NCBI GenBank assembly: GCA_018241725.1
Contig: JAFEDI010000078.1
Location: 124,001-188,000 of the forward strand
Length of the DNA stretch: 64,000 bases
DNA from: Pseudomonadota bacterium
GTDB lineage: Bacteria; Pseudomonadota; Gammaproteobacteria; Burkholderiales; Rhodocyclaceae
Direction of reading: 5' to 3'
Part shown: one piece after another, positions 47,583 through 56,799 of the stretch
How the letters are laid out: each line of letters opens with the position of its first letter
Numbering within the stretch: position 1 is the first letter of the stretch
The notes under the pieces: model-generated
What the model was told of the DNA's origin: nothing
Databases searched by the model: none
The model's input: the letters and a program-made list of their open reading frames with translations, nothing else
Made by a program: the position numbers and the translations under genes

Positions 47583-48389
47583 TCAGGCGCTGAGCTTGTC
47601 GCCGCAGTGGCCCTGAATGATCTGCAGCAGGGCCGGGAAGATCTTCGGTGTGCCGGCGACCACGTTGCCGGTGTTGAGGTAGTCGGCTTCGCCGGACAAG
47701 TCGCTGATCAGGCCGCCCGCTTCGCTGATCAGCAGGCTGCCGGCAGCGGCGTCCCACGGCGACAGACCGAACTCCCAGAAGCCATCGAGGCGGCCGGCGG
47801 CAACGTAGGCCAGGTCGAGGGCCGCGGCGCCCGGGCGGCGCAGGCCAGCGGTCTTCTGCGTGAGTTCCTTGAAGATCGCCAGGTAGGTGTCGGCGTGCGT
47901 GAACTGGCGGTAGGGGAAGCCGGTGCCGAGCAGCGCGTCCTGCAGCTTGATGCGCTTGGAGACGCGGATGCGGCGGTCGTTCAGGAAGGCGCCGGCGCCC
48001 TTGGAAGCGGTGAACAGCTCATTGCGGTTGGGGTCAAAGACAACCGCTTGCTCGACCACACCCTTGCGGGCCAGCGCGATGGAGATGGCGTATTGGGGGA
48101 AGCCGTGGATGAAGTTGGTGGTGCCATCGAGCGGATCGATGATCCACTGGTACTCGGTTTCGGCCTCCGGGCCGGTCTCGCCGGACTCTTCTGCTAGAAT
48201 GCTGTGGCTCGGATAGGCCTCGCGGAGAACCTGGATGATGGCTTCTTCGGCGGCGCGATCCACTTCCGTCACAAAATCGTTGGGGCTCTTGACCTCGACA
48301 CGGAGCAGGTCCACATCGAGAGAAGCCCGGTTGATGACGGTGGCAGCGCGGCGCGCGGCCTTGATGGCAATGTTCAGTGTGGGATGCAT
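47583..48389 (-). CDS. suhB: Inositol-1-monophosphatase family protein SuhB
   Basis: Mg-dependent phosphatase and, in E. coli, a ribosomal antitermination factor; 268 residues. The family signatures are [23 protein letters not shown] and the C-terminal [15 protein letters not shown], with [10 protein letters not shown] near the N-terminus. ATG 48389 starts [15 protein letters not shown], matching homologues. It is divergent from trmJ, 78 bases away. E. coli has the same suhB-trmJ divergent pair next to the isc operon, so the synteny is ancient. Confidence 0.94.
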   Translation of the reverse strand: MHPTLNIAIKAARRAATVINRASLDVDLLRVEVKSPNDFVTEVDRAAEEAIIQVLREAYPSHSILAEESGETGPEAETEYQWIIDPLDGTTNFIHGFPQYAISIALARKGVVEQAVVFDPNRNELFTASKGAGAFLNDRRIRVSKRIKLQDALLGTGFPYRQFTHADTYLAIFKELTQKTAGLRRPGAAALDLAYVAAGRLDGFWEFGLSPWDAAAGSLLISEAGGLISDLSGEADYLNTGNVVAGTPKIFPALLQIIQGHCGDKLSA

Positions 48390-48467
48390 GGTGTCTGGCG
48401 AGCTCAGCAGGTACGGGCATCGGATGCCCACCGGTCGACTCTAATTCGGAAAACCGCTTATTTTAAT

Positions 48468-49190
48468 ATGAACAACGATGGCGCGCTTGAGCGCGTGCGT
48501 GTTGTCCTCACCCGCACCAGTCACCCCGGCAATATCGGCGCCGCTGCCCGGGCCATGAAAACCATGGGCCTGTCGCAGCTGGTGCTGGTCAGTCCCCAGT
48601 CTTTTCCGGATCCTGTCGCCACTGCCCGTGCGGCGGGGGCCGACGATATCCTCGAATCCGCGCGAGTCGTAGATACGCTGGCGGAGGCGCTGGAAGGCAC
48701 AGTCTTTGCGGCCGCTCTCACTGCGCGTCGGCGCGAGCTTGCCGTGCCGATGAAGTGGGCGCGGGAGGCGGCGGCGGATGTGGTTCAACTTGCGGCTCAT
48801 GGTGATGTGGCGCTGGTCTTCGGTAACGAGACCAAAGGGCTGTCCAACGAGGACGTGGCCTTGTGCCACATGCCCGTGAAGATCCCGGTCAGCGAAGCCT
48901 ATTCCTCTCTCAACCTAGGCGCGGCCGTGCAGTTGCTGTGTTACGAGTTGCGCATGGCGGCGATCGATCCGGGGCGCGCACCGGCGACGGAGTTCGAACC
49001 GGCGACCCATGAGCAGGTCGAGGGGTTCTATGCCCATCTGGATCGGGCGATTACCGCGAGCGGCTTCTTCAACCCGGAAAGTTCGAAGCGCCTGTGGCCG
49101 CGTCTGCGTCGGCTGTATGGGCGGATTCGTCTCGAAAAGGACGAGGTCAACATTCTGCGTGGAATGTTGAGCGCCTTCGAAAAAAAGTAG
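48468..49190 (+). CDS. trmJ: tRNA (cytidine/uridine-2'-O-)-methyltransferase TrmJ
   Basis: SPOUT-class methyltransferase that modifies position 32 of tRNAs, 240 residues. SpoU motifs are present: VVLTRTSHPGNIGAAARAMKTMG, ALVFGNETKGLSNEDVALC and SSLNLGAAVQLLCYEL. ATG 48468 has an AT-rich upstream (TTATTTTAAT) but no Shine-Dalgarno. A divergent suhB promoter region lies in the 78-base gap. Its last codons overlap the IscR-like box that precedes cysE. Confidence 0.93.
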   Translation: MNNDGALERVRVVLTRTSHPGNIGAAARAMKTMGLSQLVLVSPQSFPDPVATARAAGADDILESARVVDTLAEALEGTVFAAALTARRRELAVPMKWAREAAADVVQLAAHGDVALVFGNETKGLSNEDVALCHMPVKIPVSEAYSSLNLGAAVQLLCYELRMAAIDPGRAPATEFEPATHEQVEGFYAHLDRAITASGFFNPESSKRLWPRLRRLYGRIRLEKDEVNILRGMLSAFEKK

Positions 49191-49208
49191 ACTAAAATAG
49201 TCGGAAAT
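49184..49208 (+). promoter_or_regulatory. IscR type-1-like binding site upstream of cysE
   Basis: The 13-base core GACTAAAATAGTC (49190-49202) exactly matches the central GACT-R-WWW-Y-AGTC of the IscR type-1 consensus. The flanks agree less well; about 21 of 25 positions fit in all. It contains a possible -10 (TAAAAT, 49193-49198) and overlaps the trmJ stop. It could bring cysE under IscR control. Confidence 0.5.
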
Positions 49209-49283
49209 AAACAGGGCCTGCCGCGGGTTTCGGCCTGCAGGTGGGCCTGTGTCAGTGCACTTCAGTTCAGGGGGTCCCCTTTC

Positions 49284-50045
49284 ATGTTCCGTCGTCTGCG
49301 TGAAGATCTGGCCAATGTTCTCGAACACGATCCAGCCGCACGCTCCAAGTGGGAAGTGCTGACCTGCTATCCCGGGATGCACGCCTTGTGGCTGCATCGT
49401 TTTGCCCACGCGGCGTGGTCGCGTGGTTTTTATTGGGTCGGGCGCTTCACCAGCCATGTGGCCCGGATGCTGACTGGCGTCGAAATTCATCCAGGGGCAA
49501 CCATCGGGCGTCGGGTCTTCATCGACCATGGCATGGGCGTCGTCATCGGCGAGACCGCTGTGATTGGCGACGGCTGTACGATCTATCAGGGGGTCACTCT
49601 GGGTGGGACCTCGCTTTACCGCGGTACAAAGCGGCATCCGACGCTGGGTCGTGGTGTCGTCATCGGTGCCGGTGCCAAGGTGCTGGGCGGCTTCGAAGTC
49701 GGTGACGGGGCCAAGGTCGGTTCCAACGCGGTCGTCGTCAAGCCGGTGCCAGCCGGTGCGACGGCGGTCGGCAATCCCGCACGCATCGTCGCGGCCGACG
49801 ACAAATCGAATCGGGAGCGTGAGGCCAAGGCGGAGCAGATCGGCTTTACCGCCTATGGTGTGACGAAAGATCTTGATGATCCGGTTTCCAAGGCGCTGCA
49901 TGGCCTGCTCGATCATGCGGTCGAGACGGATCGGCGGATCCGTGTTCTGGTGGAGAAGCTTGTTGACGCAGGAATCTGCGTGGAAGGCACAGCCAGGGCG
50001 GAAGACGCCTTCGATCCGAAGGGGCTGGGAAAGATGGTCGACTGA
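49284..50045 (+). CDS. cysE: Serine O-acetyltransferase
   Basis: First committed step of cysteine synthesis (serine plus acetyl-CoA to O-acetylserine), 253 residues. An N-terminal helical region ([18 protein letters not shown]) precedes a left-handed beta-helix of hexapeptide repeats with the catalytic region [17 protein letters not shown] and [18 protein letters not shown]. It ends with a long tail after VGNPARIV. Its position directly before iscR couples cysteine production to the sulfur-consuming isc genes; GGGG about 10 bases upstream is a possible ribosome site. Confidence 0.94.
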   Translation: MFRRLREDLANVLEHDPAARSKWEVLTCYPGMHALWLHRFAHAAWSRGFYWVGRFTSHVARMLTGVEIHPGATIGRRVFIDHGMGVVIGETAVIGDGCTIYQGVTLGGTSLYRGTKRHPTLGRGVVIGAGAKVLGGFEVGDGAKVGSNAVVVKPVPAGATAVGNPARIVAADDKSNREREAKAEQIGFTAYGVTKDLDDPVSKALHGLLDHAVETDRRIRVLVEKLVDAGICVEGTARAEDAFDPKGLGKMVD

Positions 50046-50066
50046 CTGCCTGATGCGGGCGGGAAA

Positions 50067-50091
50067 ATAGTTGATTGAATTTGTCGGGTTT
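50067..50091 (+). promoter_or_regulatory. IscR type-1-like site 1 in the iscR promoter
   Basis: The 25 bases beginning ATAGTTGATTGAATTTG fit the IscR type-1 consensus (ATASYYGACTRWWWYAGTCRR-STAT) at about 22 positions. The -35 hexamer of the iscR promoter (50071-50076) lies inside it, so binding of [2Fe-2S]-IscR should block polymerase. Confidence 0.7.
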
Positions 50092-50099
50092 GGTATTGT
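50071..50099 (+). promoter_or_regulatory. Promoter of iscR and the isc operon
   Basis: TTGATT (50071-50076), spacing 17, TATTGT (50094-50099) preceded by TGG, giving an extended -10. Predicted start about 50106. Both IscR-like boxes overlap it. Confidence 0.6.
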
Positions 50100-50119
50100 T
50101 GACCGAAATATTCAACTAT
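50095..50119 (+). promoter_or_regulatory. IscR type-1-like site 2 in the iscR promoter
   Basis: The 25 bases beginning ATTGTTGACCGAAATATTC fit the type-1 consensus with three mismatches, including a full right arm AACTAT. It covers the -10 and start point. Two tandem boxes with centres 28 bases apart recall the paired sites of E. coli iscR. Confidence 0.65.
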
Positions 50120-50144
50120 TCTTTCACCAGCCCCGGGAGCCGAT

Positions 50145-50633
50145 ATGAGACTCACAACCAAAGGTCGTTTTGCTGTCACGGCAATGATCGATCTCGCGCT
50201 GCGTTGCGCGGACGGCCCGGTGACGCTGGCCGGGATCGCGGATCGCCAGAAGATCTCCCTTTCCTATCTTGAGCAGCTGTTCGGCAAGCTGCGCCGTTTC
50301 GAATTGGTCAGCAGCGTGCGCGGGCCCGGTGGCGGCTACGCGCTGGCACGGGACATGGCCTCCATCACCGTGGCGGACATCATCGCGGCGGTGGATGAGC
50401 CGCTGGATGCAACCTCCTGTGGCGGCAAGGAAAACTGCCAGGACGAGCAGCGCTGCATGACGCACGAGTTGTGGACCAACCTCAATCGCCGGATGTACGA
50501 GTACCTCCATTCGGTAACGCTGGCTAGCCTCGTCGAACAGCAGCGGCAGAAGGCCGCCCAGATTGCAGTGCTCCACGACGAGCGTGCGCCGGCGGCAGGC
50601 AAGTCTGCCGACAAACTGCAACTCATCGCCTGA
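50145..50633 (+). CDS. iscR: Fe-S cluster assembly transcriptional regulator IscR
   Basis: Rrf2-family repressor, 162 residues. N-terminal winged helix ([52 protein letters not shown]). The [2Fe-2S] ligands fall at Cys92, Cys98, Cys104 and His107, the same numbers as in E. coli. It should repress its own operon when clustered and derepress on iron or oxidative stress. GGGAG (50135-50139) is about 5 bases before ATG 50145. Confidence 0.96.
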   Translation: MRLTTKGRFAVTAMIDLALRCADGPVTLAGIADRQKISLSYLEQLFGKLRRFELVSSVRGPGGGYALARDMASITVADIIAAVDEPLDATSCGGKENCQDEQRCMTHELWTNLNRRMYEYLHSVTLASLVEQQRQKAAQIAVLHDERAPAAGKSADKLQLIA

Positions 50634-50649
50634 GAGACAAGGACGGCCC

Positions 50650-51798
50650 GTGTTCGCCCCCGTATACCTGGATCACAACGCGACGACGCCCCTCGACCCG
50701 CAGGTCAGGGAAGCGATGTCGCCGTGGTTCGGTGAGCGCTTTGGCAACGGGTCGAGTCGCCACGAATACGGCCGCGCGGCACGCAAGGCCATTGATGAAG
50801 CTCGCGCCCAAGTGGCTGCGGCGGTCAATGCCCACCCGACCGAGGTCGTCTTCACGAGCGGCGGCTCCGAGGCCAACAACTTCTTCATCAAGGGCGCGGC
50901 GGCTAACCTCAAGCCGGGTCTGGTAGCGATCAGTGCCATCGAGCATCCCTGCGTGCGGGAGCCGGCGCGGCAACTGCAGCGCGCGGGCTGGCGCTGCGAA
51001 GAGATCGCCGTGGATGAGGCAGGGCGCCTCGATATGTCGGATTTCCAACGTCTGCTTGCCGACAAACCGAAGCTGGTATCGGTGATGCTGGCCAACAACG
51101 AGACCGGCGTGATCCAGGACGTGGCTGCGCTGGCGGCGCAAGTCCGCGCCCGCGGTGGCTGGATGCACTGCGATGCGGTGCAGGCGCTGGGCAAGATCGA
51201 TGTGGATTTCCGGGCGCTCGGCGTGCATGGTCTTACTCTGTCGGCACACAAGATCTACGGGCCGATCGGCGCGGGTGCGCTGATCGTCGACAAGCGGGTC
51301 GAACTCGCCCCGTTGATCGCCGGTGGTGGCCAGGAACGGAATCTGCGTTCCAGTACCGAGAATGTGATGGCCATCGTGGGCTTCGGAGCCGCCTGTGAGC
51401 GCGCTGTGGCCTTGCGCCGTGATCGCACGGAACGCCTAGCCAGGCTGCAGCAACGCCTGGAGCGTGGTCTGGTTGCCGTCGGGGCGAAGATTTTTTCGGC
51501 GGAAGCCGAACGCTTGGCGAACACCAGCTTTTTCGCCATGGCAGGAGTGGATGGCGAGACCCTGGTCGGCAAGCTCGATCGAGCGGGGTATGCGGTGGCC
51601 AGCGGCTCCGCGTGTTCCAGCGCCAATCCCGAGCCTTCGCACACGCTGGTGGCGATGGGCGTCGAGGCAGGGCTGGCCCGCTCGGCAGTACGCGTCAGCC
51701 TCGGCGATGGCAGTACGGAACAGGATGTGGATGGTTTTCTGGGGGCGCTTCGCGAGAACCTCGAAAACCTCCGAACGCTTGCCGCCATGGCGGTCTAA
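50650..51798 (+). CDS. Cysteine desulfurase, NifS-like (second copy beside iscS)
   Basis: PLP enzyme that converts cysteine to alanine and enzyme-bound persulfide, 382 residues. The PLP lysine lies in LSAHKIYGPIGAGALI, and the substrate-facing cysteine in SGSACSSANPEPSHTLVAMG. It begins YLDHNATTPLDPQVREAM. GTG 50650 has AAGGA 6 bases upstream; the frame is open into iscR but homologues start here. It lies between iscR and iscS, so the operon carries two related desulfurases. The family includes NifS and specialised enzymes for other sulfur carriers; which it serves cannot be told from sequence. Confidence 0.9.
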   Translation: MFAPVYLDHNATTPLDPQVREAMSPWFGERFGNGSSRHEYGRAARKAIDEARAQVAAAVNAHPTEVVFTSGGSEANNFFIKGAAANLKPGLVAISAIEHPCVREPARQLQRAGWRCEEIAVDEAGRLDMSDFQRLLADKPKLVSVMLANNETGVIQDVAALAAQVRARGGWMHCDAVQALGKIDVDFRALGVHGLTLSAHKIYGPIGAGALIVDKRVELAPLIAGGGQERNLRSSTENVMAIVGFGAACERAVALRRDRTERLARLQQRLERGLVAVGAKIFSAEAERLANTSFFAMAGVDGETLVGKLDRAGYAVASGSACSSANPEPSHTLVAMGVEAGLARSAVRVSLGDGSTEQDVDGFLGALRENLENLRTLAAMAV

Positions 51799-51841
51799 GT
51801 GATTGGAACGATTAAATTTTTGCAGTACGGAGAAGATTAAG

Positions 51842-53053
51842 ATGCTCAAGTTCCCGATCTACCTCGACTATTCGGCAACGACGCCGGTGGATCCCCGCGT
51901 GGCGGAGAAGATGATTCCCTACCTCACGGAGCTGTTCGGCAACCCGGCATCCCGTAGCCACGCCTTCGGCTGGACGGCTGAAAAGGCCGTCGAGGAAGCC
52001 CGCGAGGAGGTCGCTGCGCTGGTGAACGCCGATCCGAAGGAGATCATCTGGACCTCCGGCGCCACCGAATCCAACAACCTGGCGATCAAGGGTGCTGCGC
52101 ACTTCTACTCTGGCAAGGGCAAGCACATCATCACCGTCAAGACCGAGCACAAGGCGGTTCTCGACACCGTGCGCGAACTGGAGCGCCAGGGCTTCGAGGC
52201 GACCTACCTGGACGTGCAGGAAAACGGCCTGATCGACCTTGATGTTCTGAAGGCTGCGATCCGTCCGGACACCGTCGTCGTATCGGTGATGTTCGTCAAT
52301 AACGAAATCGGTGTGGTCCAGCCGATCGCCGAGATCGGTGAGATCTGCCGCGACAAGGGCATCGTCTTCCATGTGGATGCGGCTCAGGCCACCGGCAAGG
52401 TCGACATCGACCTGTCCAAGCTGAAGGTGGATCTGATGTCCTTCAGCGCCCACAAGACCTACGGCCCGAAGGGCGTCGGCGCCCTCTACGTACGCCGCAA
52501 GCCGCGCGTGCGCCTGGAAGCCCAGATGCACGGCGGCGGCCACGAGCGCGGCCTGCGTTCCGGCACGCTGGCGACGCACCAGATCGTCGGCATGGGCGAA
52601 GCCTTCCGCCTGGCCCGCCTGGAAATGGCGGAAGAGAACAAGCGCATCGGCGCGCTGCGCGACCGTCTGCTGGAAGGCCTGTCCGCCATCGAGGAAACCT
52701 TCGTGAACGGCGACATGGCGCATCGCGTGCCGCACAATCTGAACATCAGCTTCGCCTACGTTGAAGGCGAGTCGCTGATCATGGCGATCAAGGACATCGC
52801 CGTGTCCAGCGGTTCGGCCTGCACGTCGGCCAGCCTGGAGCCGTCCTACGTGTTGCGTGCCCTTGGCCGCAATGACGAACTGGCCCACAGTTCCATCCGT
52901 TTCACCATCGGCCGCTTCACGACGGTCGAGGAAATCGACTACACAATTGATCTGCTGCAGCACAAGATCGGCAAGCTCCGTGAACTGTCGCCCCTGTGGG
53001 ACATGTTCAAGGAAGGCATCGATCTGGACACCGTGCAGTGGGCTGCGCACTGA
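51842..53053 (+). CDS. iscS: Cysteine desulfurase IscS
   Basis: Main housekeeping desulfurase, 403 residues. PLP lysine in [19 protein letters not shown], catalytic cysteine in [22 protein letters not shown], and the C-terminal IscU/Fdx docking tail [26 protein letters not shown] is 8 bases before ATG 51842. The N-terminal [21 protein letters not shown] is diagnostic of IscS. It delivers persulfide sulfur to IscU (next gene) and to tRNA thiolation pathways. Confidence 0.97.
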   Translation: MLKFPIYLDYSATTPVDPRVAEKMIPYLTELFGNPASRSHAFGWTAEKAVEEAREEVAALVNADPKEIIWTSGATESNNLAIKGAAHFYSGKGKHIITVKTEHKAVLDTVRELERQGFEATYLDVQENGLIDLDVLKAAIRPDTVVVSVMFVNNEIGVVQPIAEIGEICRDKGIVFHVDAAQATGKVDIDLSKLKVDLMSFSAHKTYGPKGVGALYVRRKPRVRLEAQMHGGGHERGLRSGTLATHQIVGMGEAFRLARLEMAEENKRIGALRDRLLEGLSAIEETFVNGDMAHRVPHNLNISFAYVEGESLIMAIKDIAVSSGSACTSASLEPSYVLRALGRNDELAHSSIRFTIGRFTTVEEIDYTIDLLQHKIGKLRELSPLWDMFKEGIDLDTVQWAAH

Positions 53054-53066
53054 CAGGAGAGCGAAA

Positions 53067-53450
53067 ATGGCATACAGCGAAAAAGTTCTGGATCACTACG
53101 AGAACCCCCGTAACGTCGGTGCGTTCGGCAAGGAAGACGAAGACGTCGGCACCGGCATGGTCGGTGCACCGGCCTGCGGCGACGTGATGAAGCTGCAGAT
53201 CAAGGTTGGCAAGGACGGCGTGATCGAAGACGCCAAGTTCAAGACCTACGGTTGTGGCTCGGCTATTGCTTCCAGTTCCCTCGTCACCGAATGGGTGAAG
53301 GGCAAGACCCTCGACCAGGCGCTGGAAATCAAGAACACCGCCATCGCCGAGGAACTGGCCTTGCCGCCGGTGAAGATCCACTGCTCGATCCTGGCCGAGG
53401 ACGCCATCAAGGCGGCGGTCGAGGATTACAAGAAGAAGCACAACGGCTGA
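53067..53450 (+). CDS. iscU: Fe-S cluster scaffold IscU
   Basis: Scaffold on which [2Fe-2S] clusters are built, 127 residues. Ligands Cys37 (GAPACGD with Asp39), Cys63 ([12 protein letters not shown]) and Cys106 ([12 protein letters not shown]) are all present. The LPPVK motif recognised by HscA reads LPPVKIHCS. Start ATG 53067 has AGGAGAG a few bases upstream. Confidence 0.98.
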   Translation: MAYSEKVLDHYENPRNVGAFGKEDEDVGTGMVGAPACGDVMKLQIKVGKDGVIEDAKFKTYGCGSAIASSSLVTEWVKGKTLDQALEIKNTAIAEELALPPVKIHCSILAEDAIKAAVEDYKKKHNG

Positions 53451-53464
53451 AAGGAAACGTGATC

Positions 53465-53788
53465 ATGGCAGTAACCCTCTCCGACAAGGCTGCAAAGCAC
53501 ATCGGCAACTTCATCGCCAAGCGCGGCAAGGGCGTCGGTATTCGCCTGGGCGTGCGTACGTCGGGGTGTTCCGGGATGGCCTACAAGCTGGAATTCGCCG
53601 ATGAGGTGCTGCCGGAGGACGTCGTCTTCGAGAGCCACGGCCTGAAGGTGCTGATCGATCCGAAGAGCCTGCCCTACATGGATGGCACCGAGCTCGACTT
53701 CGTGCGCGAGGGCTTGAACGAAGGTTTCAAGTTCAACAACCCGAACGTCAAGGGCGAGTGCGGTTGCGGCGAGAGCTTCTCGGTCTAG
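53465..53788 (+). CDS. iscA: A-type Fe-S carrier IscA
   Basis: HesB/IscA-family cluster carrier, 107 residues. The three conserved cysteines are Cys35 ([15 protein letters not shown]), Cys99 and Cys101 ([11 protein letters not shown]). ATG 53465 follows GAAAGGAAAC. Transfers clusters to client apoproteins. Follows iscU by 14 bases. Confidence 0.97.
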   Translation: MAVTLSDKAAKHIGNFIAKRGKGVGIRLGVRTSGCSGMAYKLEFADEVLPEDVVFESHGLKVLIDPKSLPYMDGTELDFVREGLNEGFKFNNPNVKGECGCGESFSV

Positions 53789-53841
53789 GATGACGTCGTT
53801 CCACGAAACGTTTCACTCTCAGGGCGCGGGGGAGGGCTGAC

Positions 53842-54372
53842 ATGCTCGACATGAAGCAGGATTTCTTCGAGCTGTTCGGCCTTGAGCCGCGTTTTGCCCT
53901 TGACCTGGATCGTCTCGAGCAGGCCTACCTGGAGATGCAGGGCCGGGTGCATCCGGACCGTTTCGCCCATCTGTCGGACGCGGAAAAGCGCTTGTCCATG
54001 CAGTGGGCCACGCGCGCCAATGAGGCCTTCCGGACCCTCAAGAGCCCGCTTGCCCGTGGCCAGTATCTGCTTGAGCTGAAGGGCGTCGATCCGGCCTTCG
54101 AGACCAATACCGCCATGTCCGCCGAGTTCCTGATGGAGCAGATGGAGTGGCGCGAGGCGCTGGAAGAGGCACGCGAGGCGGCCGACGAGGATGTGCTGGA
54201 CGATCTCGCCCGGCGCATCCGGCATGACACGAAGGGGTTGGTCGAACAGCTGCAAGCCGAGTTCGATACCGCCGGTGATCTGGAGGCCGCGGCCGATACG
54301 GTGCGCCGCCTCAAGTTCCTCGAGAAGCTGCAACACGAAATCAATGACGCCTTGACGGCGCTGGAATCCTGA
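53842..54372 (+). CDS. hscB: Co-chaperone HscB
   Basis: J-domain protein of the isc system, 176 residues. The HPD triad is at residues 37-39 ([18 protein letters not shown]). It targets IscU to HscA and stimulates its ATPase. Residues after 75 form the three-helix IscU-binding domain. GGAGGG is 6 bases before ATG 53842; an ATG at 53851 is the alternative. The stop overlaps the hscA start (TGATG). Confidence 0.95.
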   Translation: MLDMKQDFFELFGLEPRFALDLDRLEQAYLEMQGRVHPDRFAHLSDAEKRLSMQWATRANEAFRTLKSPLARGQYLLELKGVDPAFETNTAMSAEFLMEQMEWREALEEAREAADEDVLDDLARRIRHDTKGLVEQLQAEFDTAGDLEAAADTVRRLKFLEKLQHEINDALTALES

Positions 54373-56240
54373 TGGCTCTGCTGCAAATTTCCGAACCGGG
54401 CATGTCCACGGCCCCCCACCAGCACCGGCTGGCGGTGGGCATTGACCTGGGTACGACCAATTCGCTGGTGGCCACTGTGCGCAACGGCGTGCCCCAATGT
54501 CTGCAGGACGAGAACGGCAAGATGCTGCTGCCGTCTGTCGTGCGTTACCTGCCGGACGGGCAGGTGGACATCGGCCGCTCGGCCCAGGCCGCTCAGGCGA
54601 TCGATCCGCGCAACACCATCGTGTCCGTGAAGCGTTTCATGGGCCGCGGTCTGAAGGACGTCGCCCATGTGGAGACGATGCCCTACGACTTCGTGGACGC
54701 CGAGGGTATGGTGCGCCTGCGTACTGTCCAGGGCGTCAAGAGCCCGGTCGAGGTCTCCGCCGAAATCCTGAAAAACCTGCGCCAGCGTGCCGAGCATAGT
54801 CTCGGTGGCGAACTGACCGGCGCGGTGATCACGGTGCCGGCCTATTTCGACGACGCCCAGCGCCAGGCGACCAAGGACGCGGCGCGGGTGGCCGGCCTCA
54901 ACGTGCTGCGCCTGCTCAACGAGCCGACCGCGGCGGCGATTGCCTATGGCCTCGAGAACGCATCCGAAGGCATCTACGCTGTCTATGATCTCGGCGGCGG
55001 TACCTTTGATATTTCCATCCTGCGCCTGTCGCGCGGGGTCTTTGAGGTGGTGGCGACCAGCGGTGACGCAGCTCTGGGCGGTGACGACTTCGATCACCGC
55101 CTGTTCTGCTGGATCCTCGACAACGCCGGCATCTCGCTGCCGTCCGACCGGGATTCCCGGCGCCTGCTGATGAAGGCGCGGGAGGTCAAGGAGCGCCTGA
55201 CCCTCGACGAGTCCGTGCCAATCCGAACGGCGCTCGAGAACGGCGATGAAGTGGACCTGGTCATCGAACGCCAGGTCTTCGCCGAGATCACCGCCAACCT
55301 GGTCAGCAAGACGCTCAAGCCTGTGAAGAAGGCCCTGCGGGACGCCAACCTGTCGCCGGAGGACGTGAAGGGTGTGGTGATGGTTGGTGGCGCGACGCGC
55401 ATGCCCCACGTGCAGCGGGCAGTCGGCGAGCTCTTCGGGCAAACCCCGCTTACCAACCTCGATCCAGATACCGTCGTCGCCGTCGGCGCCGCGATGCAGG
55501 CCAACGTGCTGGCCGGCAACCGGGCGACCGAAGACGAATGGCTGCTGCTCGACGTGATTCCCCTGTCCCTCGGCATCGAGACGATGGGCGGGCTGGTCGA
55601 GAAGATCATTCCGCGCAATTCGACGATTCCCACCGCCCGGGCGCAGGACTTCACCACCTTCAAGGATGGCCAGAGTGCGATGGCTTTCCACGTGGTGCAG
55701 GGTGAGCGCGAGCTGGTGTCCGACTGCCGCTCCCTGGCCCGCTTCGAGCTGCGCGGCATCCCGCCGATGGTGGCCGGTGCGGCGCGCATCCGCGTGACCT
55801 TCCAGGTGGACGCCGACGGCCTGCTGTCCGTTTCCGCAAGGGAGCAGACCACTGGCGTCGAGGCGCGCGTCGAGGTGAAGCCGTCCTACGGCCTTGCCGA
55901 TGACGAGATCGCCGAGATGCTGAAGGCCGGTTTCGAGCACGCCCAGAACGACATGGAAGTGCGTGCGCTGAAGGAACAGCAGGTCGAAGCCGAGCGCGTG
56001 ATCGAGGCGACCGAAAAGGCGCTGCAAGCCGACGGCGAATTGCTCAACGAGGCCGAGCGGGCGGAACTGGATGCTGCCATCGTAGCTCTGCGCAGTGCGG
56101 CTGAAGGCCAGGATGCGCGCGCCATCAAGATCCAGCTGGAGGTTTTCAACCGCGCTTCCAACGAGTTCGCCTCGCGCCGCATGGACAAGAGCATCCGCGG
56201 CGCACTGGCGGGCCACAAGATTGACGAGATCCGGATCTGA
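54372..56240 (+). CDS. hscA: Fe-S biogenesis chaperone HscA (Hsp70 family)
   Basis: Specialised Hsp70 that releases clusters from IscU, 622 residues. Nucleotide-binding domain with [30 protein letters not shown] and [21 protein letters not shown]; substrate domain from about residue 390 with a C-terminal helical lid. An N-terminal stretch of about 18 residues precedes the ATPase core, as in other HscA. Begins on the hscB stop. Confidence 0.97.
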   Translation: MALLQISEPGMSTAPHQHRLAVGIDLGTTNSLVATVRNGVPQCLQDENGKMLLPSVVRYLPDGQVDIGRSAQAAQAIDPRNTIVSVKRFMGRGLKDVAHVETMPYDFVDAEGMVRLRTVQGVKSPVEVSAEILKNLRQRAEHSLGGELTGAVITVPAYFDDAQRQATKDAARVAGLNVLRLLNEPTAAAIAYGLENASEGIYAVYDLGGGTFDISILRLSRGVFEVVATSGDAALGGDDFDHRLFCWILDNAGISLPSDRDSRRLLMKAREVKERLTLDESVPIRTALENGDEVDLVIERQVFAEITANLVSKTLKPVKKALRDANLSPEDVKGVVMVGGATRMPHVQRAVGELFGQTPLTNLDPDTVVAVGAAMQANVLAGNRATEDEWLLLDVIPLSLGIETMGGLVEKIIPRNSTIPTARAQDFTTFKDGQSAMAFHVVQGERELVSDCRSLARFELRGIPPMVAGAARIRVTFQVDADGLLSVSAREQTTGVEARVEVKPSYGLADDEIAEMLKAGFEHAQNDMEVRALKEQQVEAERVIEATEKALQADGELLNEAERAELDAAIVALRSAAEGQDARAIKIQLEVFNRASNEFASRRMDKSIRGALAGHKIDEIRI

Positions 56241-56263
56241 ACGAATCCGGACGGACAAGAATC

Positions 56264-56605
56264 ATGACGACATTGATTGTGCTGCCCCATGTGGAACTCT
56301 GCCCGGAAGGGGCAGTCATCGAGGCTGAACCCGGCCAGAGCATTTGCGACAGCCTGCTCGCCAACGGCATCGAAATCGAACATGCCTGTGAGAAATCCTG
56401 TGCTTGTACGACATGTCACGTGGTCGTACGCGACGGCTTCAACAGTCTGGAAGCCGCCGAGGAGCTGGAGGAGGATTTGCTGGACAAGGCCTGGGGCCTG
56501 GAGCCGACCTCCCGCCTGTCCTGCCAGGCTATCGTCGGGGAAACCCCGCTGACGGTGGAAATCCCGAAGTACTCCATCAACATGGCGCGGGAGGGCAAGC
56601 ACTGA
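56264..56605 (+). CDS. fdx: [2Fe-2S] ferredoxin of the isc operon
   Basis: Adrenodoxin-type ferredoxin, 113 residues. Cluster ligands are in HACEKSCACTTCHVVV (Cys-x5-Cys-x2-Cys) and LSCQAIVG. Supplies electrons for cluster assembly on IscU. The stop overlaps the iscX start (TGATG). Ends MAREGKH, the usual Fdx tail. Confidence 0.97.
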   Translation: MTTLIVLPHVELCPEGAVIEAEPGQSICDSLLANGIEIEHACEKSCACTTCHVVVRDGFNSLEAAEELEEDLLDKAWGLEPTSRLSCQAIVGETPLTVEIPKYSINMAREGKH

Positions 56606-56799
56606 TGAAATGGACCGATGTGCAGGAAATCGCCATCCAGCTTGCCGATACGCATCCCGACACCGATCCGACGCGGATCAATTTCGTGGACCTGATGCGC
56701 TGGGTCATGGCCTTGCCCGAATTCGATGACGATCCGAAGCACTGCGGCGAGCGCGTGCTGGAGGCGATTCAGCAGGCCTGGATCGAGGAGTCCGAATGA
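56605..56799 (+). CDS. iscX: Fe-S assembly protein IscX
   Basis: A 64-residue acidic protein, too small for many gene finders. The family pattern is complete: MKWTDVQEIAIQLADTHPDTDPTRINFVDLMRWVM and LPEFDDDP. Binds iron and IscS and modulates desulfurase activity. Its stop overlaps the start of the glutathione peroxidase (ATGA). Confidence 0.96.
   Translation: MKWTDVQEIAIQLADTHPDTDPTRINFVDLMRWVMALPEFDDDPKHCGERVLEAIQQAWIEESE

Noticed and set aside
51799-51841. Possible separate promoter or IscR box in the AT-rich gap before iscS
   Set aside because: No acceptable -10/-35 spacing and no GACT...AGTC core.
53805-53814. Palindrome GAAACGTTTC between iscA and hscB
   Set aside because: A single 10-base palindrome inside an operon gap with no promoter nearby; could be chance.
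53925-56258. Minus-strand open frame of about 777 codons opposite hscB/hscA
   Set aside because: Antisense shadow of HscA; the hscA motifs on the + strand are unambiguous.
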